The position numbers and the translations under genes were made by a program. A stretch of DNA of 12,466 nt from Flammeovirgaceae bacterium UBA5867 (GTDB lineage Bacteria > Bacteroidota > Bacteroidia > Cytophagales > Cyclobacteriaceae), in the NCBI GenBank assembly GCA_002432545.1, contig DJFR01000089.1, positions 9,964-22,429 of the forward strand, in the 5' to 3' direction. Numbering within the stretch: the first letter of the stretch is position 1; every line of letters starts with the position of its first letter. Below, one piece after another: positions 1 to 6,367 of this stretch. Under the pieces are notes generated by a model that saw nothing but the letters and a program-made list of their open reading frames with translations, was not told where the DNA came from and did no database searches.

Positions 1-26
1 TGAGAGGAAAAGAAGCTATTAAAAGA

Positions 27-52
27 GCTGCTGGCTTCGGGCGGTTGGTTGC
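27..52. repeat. Decayed copy of dispersed repeat (family A)
   Basis: These 26 bases match the reverse complement of 718-743 at 21 of 26 positions, sharing the blocks GCTGCTGGCT at the start and TGGTTGC at the end. It is therefore a third, diverged member of the element that forms the inverted repeat at 637-744. The surrounding stretch 1-221 has no gene I can support. A reading frame in-frame with the TGA at 1-3 continues for about 57 codons, but the peptide does not look like a protein. Confidence 0.5.
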
Positions 53-178
53 TGGAAGAGAAATATACAGATGCGCGGAGACAATTTTGTGTGATATTTT
101 TTTTGTCGTATTCGCCCCGTTTAAATGTCGCTTTTGCATATCCGGCAGTATGCTGCACGGGTGTACTTTTACATCATT

Positions 179-211
179 AAACAACGAAACATTTAAACGT
201 TAAACTAAAAC
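179..211 (+). other. A-rich leader with five AAAC motifs
   Basis: AAAC occurs at 179, 187, 195, 202 and 208, just upstream of the ATG at 222. No Shine-Dalgarno sequence is present, which is common in Bacteroidota, where A/T-rich leaders replace it. I found no convincing -33/-7 pair here. The nearest -7-like string is TACTTTTA at 164-171, and its TTG partner lies too far upstream. Confidence 0.3.
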
Positions 212-221
212 ATTATAGATT

Positions 222-626
222 ATGGAAACTGCAACAATTCAACAACCAGGAACATCTTCCAAAGCTGCACTCTGGACAGGCCGCATCATCAGTGGTCTAT
301 GTATACTCTTTTTACTCTTTGATGCTATCATGAAGATAATTCGTGAATCGCACTCTGTAGAAGGCACCACACAACTCGGTTTCTCCGACAGTGCCGTAAT
401 ACCAATCGGTGTTGTGCTGCTCATCTGCACCATCCTCTATATTATACCACGTACTGCTGTTATTGGCGCTATATTTCTGACGGCCTACCTCGGAGGTGCT
501 ACGGCCATCATGGTGCAAGCCAAACTCCCTATATATTTCTCGATAACCTTCGGAGTACTGGTGTGGATCGGACTATACCTACGCGATGCGAGAGTACGCA
601 CACTCGTGCTCGGAAGCGAGAAATAG
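222..626 (+). CDS. DoxX-like four-helix membrane protein
   Basis: A 134-residue integral membrane protein of the DoxX-like family. Four hydrophobic segments lie at about residues 17-40, 57-75, 77-97 and 104-120. The first helix carries the family-typical pattern FLLFDAIMKII, and the polar loop (residues 41-56) sits between helices 1 and 2 as usual. Length matches the family (roughly 120-150 residues). DoxX relatives were named for the membrane subunit of thiosulfate:quinone oxidoreductase, but most members, including this kind, have no proven activity. It stands alone: the next gene converges on it. The N-terminal 16 residues are polar and should be cytoplasmic. Start chosen at the only in-frame ATG before the first helix. 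Family assignment is good; substrate unknown. Confidence 0.8.
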   Translation: METATIQQPGTSSKAALWTGRIISGLCILFLLFDAIMKIIRESHSVEGTTQLGFSDSAVIPIGVVLLICTILYIIPRTAVIGAIFLTAYLGGATAIMVQAKLPIYFSITFGVLVWIGLYLRDARVRTLVLGSEK

Positions 627-636
627 CTATGCGATA

Positions 637-744
637 AGGCTTCTGGTTGCTGGCTGCTAGCTACAGGAAGATACTGCTAAACGATACATATCTTGTACCG
701 CGCAGCTGTATCTCCCTGCAACCAGAAGCCTGTAGCCAGCAGCC
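637..744. repeat. Modular inverted repeat, two competing stems (family A)
   Basis: Two modules recur in inverted orientation but not in mirror order. Module 1, AGGCTTCTGGTTGC at 637-650, pairs perfectly (14 bp) with 718-731. Module 2, GGCTGCTAGCTACAGG at 652-667, pairs with 729-744 at 15 of 16 positions. The right arm keeps the order module 1 then module 2 instead of reversing it, and the two right-hand partners overlap by 3 bases, so the stems cannot both form fully as simple nested hairpins. The element lies between the converging genes ending at 626 and 782. Confidence 0.7.
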
Positions 745-750
745 TTTTTT
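652..750 (+). terminator. Possible terminator from module-2 stem plus T run
   Basis: The stem 652-667/729-744 is followed at once by six T residues (745-750), which fits an intrinsic terminator for the DoxX-like gene. The loop is long (61 bases), which weakens the case, and the competing 14-bp stem 637-650/718-731 has no T run after it. No comparable T run is present for the minus-strand permease. Confidence 0.35.
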
Positions 751-755
751 CTTCT

Positions 756-783
756 CACAGCTCACACCTCAAAGCTCGCAGCT
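756..783. repeat. Dispersed repeat family B, copy 1
   Basis: A 28-base element matching 7179-7206 at 23 of 28 positions (shared blocks CACAGCTC, CACCT, AAAGC). It ends inside the stop codon of the minus-strand permease (TAG read from 784-782), so the repeat abuts or has replaced the extreme 3' end of that gene. Confidence 0.5.
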
Positions 784-3472
784 ACTCCGATCGGAGTGAC
801 TTTACCGGGTTAGTCAAACCCGATTGAACCGCCTGCACACATATAGTAGCCAGGGCAATGCATAACGCTATACCACCGGATAGCACAAAAATCCACCACG
901 AGAGTTCTATTTTAAAAGCAAACTTCTGCAACCACAGGTACATAGCATACCCGGCCAACGGTGTGGCTATACAAAACGAGATCAGCACAAGCCTGAGAAA
1001 ATCCTGCGACAGCAGTCGTACAATGTTTGTAACGGTAGCTCCCAGCACTTTGCGTATACCAAATTCTTTGGTGCGCTGCTCGGCTGAGAACATTACCAGC
1101 CCTAACAATCCCAAACACGAAATAAGAATCGCGAGTATGGCAAATGCATTTGAAAGTCGTGTTACAACCTGTTCATTCCGGTATAGCTTCTCATACTCCT
1201 GGTCTAGAAACTGGTATGCAAAAGGAAAATCGGGGTTGATTGTTTTATATACCTGGTCAAGGCTGGCCAGTGCCTCTTTTGTTTTACCGGGCTCAGTGCG
1301 AACCATAATTACTCCGAAATACTCATACTCTTTTACATCTACAATGAGCGGCTTTATAGGTTCATGCAATGAATGGGTGTGGTAATCTTTTAATATACCT
1401 ATAATATGTCCTTTCTTCTGCCACGCTGATATCCACTTGCCAATCGGATCTTTTATTCCCATTTGTTTCACAGCTTCTTCATTGATCATAAATGCAGCAG
1501 TATCGGTAGTAACTTCCCTGGAGAAACCGCGTCCTTCCGCAATTTTCAGATTCATGATCTTCAGGAAATCAAAACCAACAGATACAGGTTTGAATCCAAC
1601 GGAAGTTCCTTTCTCTTTTCCTTCCCATTTTATAGCATCATCCTCTATATCATTTGTTTCGGCAACACCGTCCTGGTCATCCACAACAAAGCCCATCGCA
1701 TGTGGTGCTTCGCTGCTGCGATCTACCAGGGCTATACCTGGCATTTTCTCAGCCATATTCTTAAAGGCTAAATATTTATCCTGCTTGGATAGTGTACCTT
1801 CTATACGTATATAGATCAGGTTTTCACGATCGTAGCCAAGATGCGATGTCTGTATATAGCTTGTCTGTCGTGATATAACCATAGTAACAATCAACAGCAC
1901 AATGGAAATAGAGAATTGAAAAACAGCAAGTCCTTTACGGAACCAAAGGGCACTGTTGGTAAAGCGCATCACGCCTTTCAAAATGCGAACCGGTTTTAAA
2001 GATGACAGAAATAAAGCCGGGTAACTGCCCGCTACTATACCGGTAAAGATCACGAGTGCTGGCAATAGAAACCACGATGAGCGATCGGCAAGAGGAGAAA
2101 CAATTTGTTTTCCGGTAAAGACATTGAAGACAGGTAACAACGCATGCAACAATACCAGCGACAGCAGCAATGCCAGAAATGAAAGTACGATGGACTCACC
2201 AAAGAACTGCCCGATGAGACTGCCGCGTGTCGAGCCGATCACTTTGCGTACACCAACTTCTTTAGCACGTTTCACCGAGCGTGCTGTAGAAAGATTCATA
2301 AAATTGATACACGCAATGATGAGTATAAATACAGCAACACCACTGAATATACGTATATATTCGATGCGTCCGCCTGCAGGCTTTCCATTTACAAAATTAG
2401 CTACCAGGTATTGATCACGATAAGGCTGCAGGCCAAGCTCTATTTTAAAAGGCTCGTTCTTGTCCAGCTGCGTTTGTACAAAACGGTTGATCTTCGCTTC
2501 CACGCTTTTAACATCAGCACCTTCGCGTAGCTGTAGCGTTGTAAGAACATTACCGGATGCCCAGTCAAGCCGCGTCATGTGCGATTCCCAGTTGATGAGA
2601 AAATCAAATTTGAGTGAACTGTTAACCGGTACATCTTCAAACACCGCAGTAACTACAAAATCAATACGGTTCTCATAACGTAAACTTTTACCAATGGCAT
2701 TCTGCGGTGTATCAAAAAACATGGCGGCCATTTTCCGGGATATAGCTATACCACTCAAGTCGGCCAATGCTGTTTTTTCATCACCGGCTATTACCGGGTA
2801 ATCAAACATGCTGAAAAAATCTTTGCCGGCACGCGAGCCTTCCAGCTTGTGAAGCTTCTCTCCTACCTGAAATGTTTCCGAATGGCCCCACGGAAGCCCA
2901 TACCCGGTAGCATAGAAATTTATATACTGTACTTCAGGCACAGCCGCCTGTATATCAGCCAGCGGAATATAGGTTCGATTCTCGCGATAGCGAACGGGCG
3001 TTGTGTATGATCCGGTAACAGAACTGTTGGTACGTACCGTCTGGTATATATTATAGAGACGATCTCCGTTTGCATGGAAATTATCAACACCGCGTTCATC
3101 GTTCACCCATAGAAAAATGAAGAGGCAGCACGTCATGCCGAGGGCAAGGCCTGTAATATTGAGGAATGAAAACATTTTATACCGGCTCACGTTGCGTGCA
3201 GCAACAACCAGGTAATGCTTATACATATTCATAGACAGAAAGGGGGTTGAGGTGGACGATGATCTTTTTTTTATAGCAAAAGGTTTTATAAAACCCAGCA
3301 CGTTATAGATATAGTCTTGCCGCGCTTTTTTGATACCGAACTTCTCTACCTGGTAGTCAAATTCTTCTTCCAGGTCGCCTTGTATTTCTTCGCTTACATG
3401 CGAAGCGCAATACCATTGCAGCAAGCGTGTAGCCCACCGTGGTGGAACCGGTTTAGTATAACGCTGTTTCAT
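782..3472 (-). CDS. MacB/FtsX-type ABC permease with N-terminal prefix domain
   Basis: An 896-residue ABC transporter permease. Residues 1-75 form a soluble prefix domain (key string SEEIQGDLEEEF, residues 27-38) of the type called permease prefix domain. The rest has the duplicated layout: a first helix (about 101-123), a periplasmic MacB-like core domain (about 124-370), FtsX-type helices (about 373-394, 424-447, 467-490), then helix 515-534, a second periplasmic domain (535-770) and helices 772-796, 823-846, 859-880. Coupling motifs that would contact an ATPase are KEVGVRKVIGS (404-414) and KEFGIRKVLGA (802-812). The relatives use ATP for mechanotransmission or efflux rather than classical import. 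Its start codon overlaps the stop of the upstream PadR gene (ATGA), so the two are translationally coupled. No ATPase gene is present here. The arrangement resembles the acidobacterial duplicated orphan permeases beside PadR genes. Substrate unknown. Confidence 0.9.
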   Translation of the reverse strand: MKQRYTKPVPPRWATRLLQWYCASHVSEEIQGDLEEEFDYQVEKFGIKKARQDYIYNVLGFIKPFAIKKRSSSTSTPFLSMNMYKHYLVVAARNVSRYKMFSFLNITGLALGMTCCLFIFLWVNDERGVDNFHANGDRLYNIYQTVRTNSSVTGSYTTPVRYRENRTYIPLADIQAAVPEVQYINFYATGYGLPWGHSETFQVGEKLHKLEGSRAGKDFFSMFDYPVIAGDEKTALADLSGIAISRKMAAMFFDTPQNAIGKSLRYENRIDFVVTAVFEDVPVNSSLKFDFLINWESHMTRLDWASGNVLTTLQLREGADVKSVEAKINRFVQTQLDKNEPFKIELGLQPYRDQYLVANFVNGKPAGGRIEYIRIFSGVAVFILIIACINFMNLSTARSVKRAKEVGVRKVIGSTRGSLIGQFFGESIVLSFLALLLSLVLLHALLPVFNVFTGKQIVSPLADRSSWFLLPALVIFTGIVAGSYPALFLSSLKPVRILKGVMRFTNSALWFRKGLAVFQFSISIVLLIVTMVISRQTSYIQTSHLGYDRENLIYIRIEGTLSKQDKYLAFKNMAEKMPGIALVDRSSEAPHAMGFVVDDQDGVAETNDIEDDAIKWEGKEKGTSVGFKPVSVGFDFLKIMNLKIAEGRGFSREVTTDTAAFMINEEAVKQMGIKDPIGKWISAWQKKGHIIGILKDYHTHSLHEPIKPLIVDVKEYEYFGVIMVRTEPGKTKEALASLDQVYKTINPDFPFAYQFLDQEYEKLYRNEQVVTRLSNAFAILAILISCLGLLGLVMFSAEQRTKEFGIRKVLGATVTNIVRLLSQDFLRLVLISFCIATPLAGYAMYLWLQKFAFKIELSWWIFVLSGGIALCIALATICVQAVQSGLTNPVKSLRSE

Positions 3473-3807
3473 AAATCAGTAATGAGTTTCATAGACGAAG
3501 GCAACAAATTCCAAAGGTTGGTGCGCACCACTTGTATATCTCGAAGTGTCTGTCGCCCATAAGCAGTAACCGAAAAAATTCTTTTACGCCTGCCACCACG
3601 TTCGGGTGTCGGGTCGCCCATGCGCGAAGAGATCATGCCTTTATCTTTGAGGCGATGCAATGCAGCATGCACCTGGTTAAGTCGCACACTCCGGCTGGTT
3701 TGCTCTATAATTTCGTGTGTGATGTTTACACCATACGCCTGGCGATCGAGCATAGCCACCACCAGTAATACAATCTCTTCAAACTCTCCGAGGTACGTTC
3801 GTTTCAT
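3469..3807 (-). CDS. PadR-family transcriptional regulator
   Basis: A 112-residue winged-helix repressor of the short PadR type. It opens with the family-typical MKRTYLGEFEEIVLLVVAML. The recognition region is VHAALHRLKDKGMISSR (46-62), and the beta wing is RGGRRKRIFSVTAYGRQTL (70-88). An in-frame ATG at 3855 would add 16 residues (beginning MAGYLVSKN). I prefer 3807 because family members begin MKRTYLG and the extra residues are unlike any PadR extension I know. The short C-terminal helix (89-112) should serve dimerisation. The gene ends in a 4-bp ATGA overlap with the ABC permease, so the regulator and permease are made from one transcript and probably autoregulated. The ligand is unknown; PadR proteins commonly respond to small hydrophobic or phenolic compounds. 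Confidence 0.88.
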   Translation of the reverse strand: MKRTYLGEFEEIVLLVVAMLDRQAYGVNITHEIIEQTSRSVRLNQVHAALHRLKDKGMISSRMGDPTPERGGRRKRIFSVTAYGRQTLRDIQVVRTNLWNLLPSSMKLITDL

Positions 3808-3912
3808 AGGACAGGAGTTATTTACTCTATTTTTGCTGACCAAATACCCGGCCATTACGAAAACATCGTTTCCGAAAGGATTTCAAACTTTTACAGGAAA
3901 CACAAAACAATG

Positions 3913-3947
3913 ATCCGTCCGGAAACACTACACATTCGTCCGTAAGC
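3913..3947. promoter_or_regulatory. Pair of direct repeats, 21 bp apart
   Basis: ATCCGTCCGGAAAC (3913-3926) and ATTCGTCCGTAAGC (3934-3947) agree at 11 of 14 positions and start 21 bp apart, about two helical turns. They lie in the divergent region between padR and the DoxX/DUF2071 cluster, so they could be tandem binding sites for a regulator. No family can be assigned. Confidence 0.3.
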
Positions 3948-3952
3948 GGAGT

Positions 3953-4007
3953 GATGTATGCAGGATACCTTACATCCTGATGTTGTATTCATGACGATGT
4001 TTTACAT
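3953..4007. promoter_or_regulatory. Cluster of ATGT/ACAT half-sites, possible PadR operator
   Basis: Half-sites occur as GATGTA (3953-3958), TACATC (3971-3976), GATGT (3979-3983), ATGT (3997-4000) and ACAT (4004-4007). ACATC-CT-GATGT at 3972-3983 is a perfect inverted repeat, as is ATGT-TTT-ACAT at 3997-4007. Characterised PadR sites are ATGT/ACAT inverted repeats, though usually with 8 bases between; the spacings here differ. The cluster sits 20-70 bases upstream of the start at 4026, so PadR could control the divergent cluster as well as its own gene. Inference only. Confidence 0.3.
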
Positions 4008-4025
4008 TTAGATAATTTCTTCAGC

Positions 4026-4445
4026 ATGAGTGTTCCTCCTAACCGCATTCTCAGCGCACTTCTTACAGTAGCCATCACGTTGGTATGGCTCGTGAACGGG
4101 TTGTTCTGCAAAGTGCTAAACTACGTACCTCGTCATCGCATGATCGTTGCCCGCATCCTGGGCGAAACACATGCGCCAATACTTACCACTCTAATTGGAC
4201 TATCGGAAATTCTGATGGCTGTATGGATCGTAAGCGGAATCAGGTCCCGCTGGTGTGCCATCGCTCAGATTACAGTTGTAGCGCTTATGAATGTACTCGA
4301 ATTTATACTTGTGCCCGATCTTCTACTGTTCGGAAGGCTCAACGCTGTGTTTGCAACTATATTTATTATGATCGTATATATACAGGAGTTTGTATTCCAT
4401 AATAATCATGGCTTGCCGTATATATTTGGTCGTAGCAGCAAATAA
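4026..4445 (+). CDS. DoxX-like membrane protein (first gene of cluster)
   Basis: A 139-residue membrane protein with four helices at about 9-29, 52-70, 76-96 and 103-121. The stretch WLVNGLFCKVLNYVPRHRMI (21-40) is typical of the DoxX-like subfamily that is also found fused to, or beside, NAD-dependent epimerase-like proteins. It is distinct from the DoxX-like gene at 222: the loop after helix 1 and the conserved Trp/Lys/Pro pattern differ, so they are not recent duplicates. It begins a compact plus-strand cluster, with 21 bases to the DUF2071 gene. DoxX-like plus DUF2071 is a pairing I would expect in Bacteroidota, but no function is established. Likely role: a membrane partner in redox or small-molecule handling (inference). 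Confidence 0.78.
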   Translation: MSVPPNRILSALLTVAITLVWLVNGLFCKVLNYVPRHRMIVARILGETHAPILTTLIGLSEILMAVWIVSGIRSRWCAIAQITVVALMNVLEFILVPDLLLFGRLNAVFATIFIMIVYIQEFVFHNNHGLPYIFGRSSK

Positions 4446-4466
4446 TCATGAGTTATTGATTCACCA

Positions 4467-5210
4467 ATGTTATCGTTCCTTAAAAATCATCCCTTTGCCG
4501 TTGAAGCCTTCTTTGATACATCGCTGGTATTAACCTATGCGGTGCCGAAGGAAATGCTTATACCATTATTACCGGAATGTCTTACACCCGATACCTTCCA
4601 GGATCGCTGGGCATTTGTGGCAGTAGCCATGGTAAAAACAAAAGACCTCCGTCCGAAAGGATTTCCTTCATCGCTGGGAAACGATTTTATACTTACCGGC
4701 TATCGCATCTTTGTACGCTACACTACCAGCCAGGGTAAGCGCCTGCGCGGGTTATATATACTCCGTTCCGAAACAGACAAACCACGCATGAGTTTTTTCG
4801 GAAATATATTTACTCACTATAACTACCTGACAACCGATATAAATTTTACAACCAACGGTTCCGTTGCAACGGTAACATCAGTCCAATCAAAGCTAAAGGT
4901 TATAGCCGACCTGAACGATATAAAGGATATACCGCTACCACCCGGCTCGCCTTTTCACGAATGGAAAGAAGCCAGGCGATTTGCCGGACCGCTGCCTTTT
5001 ACCTTTACATACAATGCGGCAACGAAAGAGGTGCTGATTATAGAAGGTGTGCGCGAAGATTGGACACCACAACCGGTGCGCGTCATTCATCATGAGTCGG
5101 GATTTATCGATCAACTCAATCTTCACCCGATTGTACTCGCCAATGCTTTTGTAATTTCTGATATACCCTACTACTGGAAAAAAGGAAGAATTGATCTATG
5201 GAAACCTTAA
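4467..5210 (+). CDS. DUF2071 (YqjF-like) protein
   Basis: A 247-residue soluble protein of the DUF2071 family, to which Bacillus YqjF belongs; the fold is thought to resemble acetoacetate decarboxylase. Recognisable stretches are the N-terminal AVPKEMLIPLLPECLTPDTF (25-44), equivalent to the usual 'lPeg..pd' segment, the strand GYRIFVRYT (78-86), RGLYILRSETDKPR (94-107) and a C-terminal strand region ending SDIPYYWKKGRIDLW. No signal peptide or membrane segment is seen, so it is cytoplasmic or peripheral. Arg80 and Arg94/Arg100 would line the presumed pocket by analogy, but no catalytic residue is proven for the family. The last 13 bases overlap the methyltransferase gene, which indicates coupled translation. 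Confidence 0.85.
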   Translation: MLSFLKNHPFAVEAFFDTSLVLTYAVPKEMLIPLLPECLTPDTFQDRWAFVAVAMVKTKDLRPKGFPSSLGNDFILTGYRIFVRYTTSQGKRLRGLYILRSETDKPRMSFFGNIFTHYNYLTTDINFTTNGSVATVTSVQSKLKVIADLNDIKDIPLPPGSPFHEWKEARRFAGPLPFTFTYNAATKEVLIIEGVREDWTPQPVRVIHHESGFIDQLNLHPIVLANAFVISDIPYYWKKGRIDLWKP

Positions 5211-5956
5211 CTCGAAAACCGTTTCAAGGCGTGATCAACATCATCCGGTTCAACTGGCATTTCTATGTCATTGCGTTTGTGCTGATCGCTACACTGGCTA
5301 TTGCTAATTCCTTTCTGGCTGAAGATATGCAATGGATCATTACCACGTTGATCTCGCTTGCTACACTCAGCATCGTTATTTCACTAGCCATCTCATACTA
5401 TATTTACGACTATTCTGATATTTATAGTCTCGACTGGTTGCAGGCAATTAACATTCCAGCCGGAGCGAACCTTGTTAATATTCATGCAGGGTTTGACGAA
5501 ACCAGTCACCTGCTTGCCAGGCTATATACTTCAAGTACGTTGCAGGTATTTGATTTCTACGATCCGCTTAAACACACCGAAGTTTCCATCGAGCGGGCAC
5601 GCAAGCTATACGAAGCTTACCCTGGCACAAAAAAGATCGAGACTACCGCCATACCGCTGAAAGCCAACAGCGCAGACTATATATTTAACATTTTTGCTGC
5701 ACATGAAATACGAAACGCTTCCGAACGTGTCTCATTTCTTAAACAATTGCACACCAGCATAACCCCAACAGGTCGCGTTGTTGTACTTGAACACATGCGT
5801 GACCTGCCAAACTTTATAGCCTACAACATCGGGTTCTTTCATTTTCATTCACGTGCAGAATGGAAGCGCAATTTTACCGATGCCGGTTTTACGCTCGAAC
5901 ACGAACTTACACTCACACCTTTCCTGGCATTATTTATCCTTGGTAAAAACTCATGA
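5198..5956 (+). CDS. Membrane-anchored SAM-dependent methyltransferase-like protein
   Basis: A 252-residue protein with two N-terminal helices (about 20-40 and 46-70) followed by a class I methyltransferase-like domain. Motif I is LVNIHAGFDETS (92-103) in place of the usual DxGxGxG, so the first acidic residue and two glycines are replaced; the SAM loop is atypical. An acidic residue ends the second strand (QVFDFYD, 116-122), motif SADYIFNIFAAHEIRN (158-173) fits the post-motif region, and GRVVVLEHMRD (192-202) fits the fourth strand. The C-terminal segment FLALFILGKN closes the fold. Start codon lies 13 bases before the DUF2071 stop and the gene ends with an ATGA overlap with the next, so it sits in the middle of an operon. 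The likely substrate is a lipid, quinone or other membrane-near molecule because of the anchor (inference). Activity could also be lost. Confidence 0.75.
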   Translation: METLTRKPFQGVINIIRFNWHFYVIAFVLIATLAIANSFLAEDMQWIITTLISLATLSIVISLAISYYIYDYSDIYSLDWLQAINIPAGANLVNIHAGFDETSHLLARLYTSSTLQVFDFYDPLKHTEVSIERARKLYEAYPGTKKIETTAIPLKANSADYIFNIFAAHEIRNASERVSFLKQLHTSITPTGRVVVLEHMRDLPNFIAYNIGFFHFHSRAEWKRNFTDAGFTLEHELTLTPFLALFILGKNS

Positions 5957-6354
5957 CGCTCCATATTAAAATAGTTGGCAGCCTGCTGTTGCTGCTCGCA
6001 CTGATGCACGTTGTTATACCGCGATACTTCAACTGGACACAATCACTCTCGGGACTGAGTCTCATCAATAAACAGATCATGTATGTACATACGTTCTTTA
6101 TTGCGTTCATGGTCTTACTCATGGGACTGCTTTGTATTTATAGCGGTAACGAATTGGTAAACTCTCAACTCGGCCAACATATATCACTGGGGCTTTTCAT
6201 CTTCTGGTTTACGCGGCTGCTGTTCCAGTTCTTCGTATACTCTCCAAAAGTATGGCGCGGCAAAAAACTCGAGACATTCGTTCATATTGTTTTTGCCCTG
6301 CTGTGGAGTTACTTTAGTTCTGTATTCTTTATAGTATATTGGCAACAGGTATAA
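5953..6354 (+). CDS. Four-helix membrane protein of unknown function
   Basis: I do not recognise a named family. The 133-residue protein has four hydrophobic segments at about 5-23, 45-65, 76-96 and 107-129. Conserved-looking polar positions inside or at helix ends are His19, His46 (QIMYVHTFF), His76, Arg88 (FWFTRLLFQF) and His111, which could bind a metal or heme or pair with a quinone; this is a suggestion from residue placement only. It overlaps the methyltransferase by 4 bases (ATGA) and is followed after 13 bases by the secreted protein gene. The overlap makes a shared function with the methyltransferase likely. Confidence 0.7.
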   Translation: MTLHIKIVGSLLLLLALMHVVIPRYFNWTQSLSGLSLINKQIMYVHTFFIAFMVLLMGLLCIYSGNELVNSQLGQHISLGLFIFWFTRLLFQFFVYSPKVWRGKKLETFVHIVFALLWSYFSSVFFIVYWQQV

Positions 6355-6367
6355 TTTACATACCATC

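Noticed and set aside
4..177. Plus-strand frame after the TGA at 1-3, starting EEKKLLKELL
   Set aside because: No start codon is visible, the peptide turns implausible after about 30 residues, and the DNA overlaps a dispersed repeat. The TGA could be the stop of an upstream gene, but one cannot tell from this window.
858..1385. Plus-strand open frame of 175 codons opposite the first permease
   Set aside because: It is antisense to the conserved C-terminal FtsX repeat, and its Ser/Arg-rich peptide has no recognisable fold.
3808..3855. Longer PadR start at 3855
   Set aside because: It would add 16 residues unlike the family; MKRTYLGEFEE at 3807 matches the typical PadR N-terminus.
4441..4457. 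AATAA / TTATT inverted repeat between the DoxX-like and DUF2071 genes
   Set aside because: All A/T, 5 bp, no T run; expected by chance in such a short gap.
6348..6364. Inverted repeat GGTAT / ATACC over the stop of the four-helix protein gene
   Set aside because: Only 5 bp with a 7-base loop, between genes 13 bases apart; too weak to call a structure.
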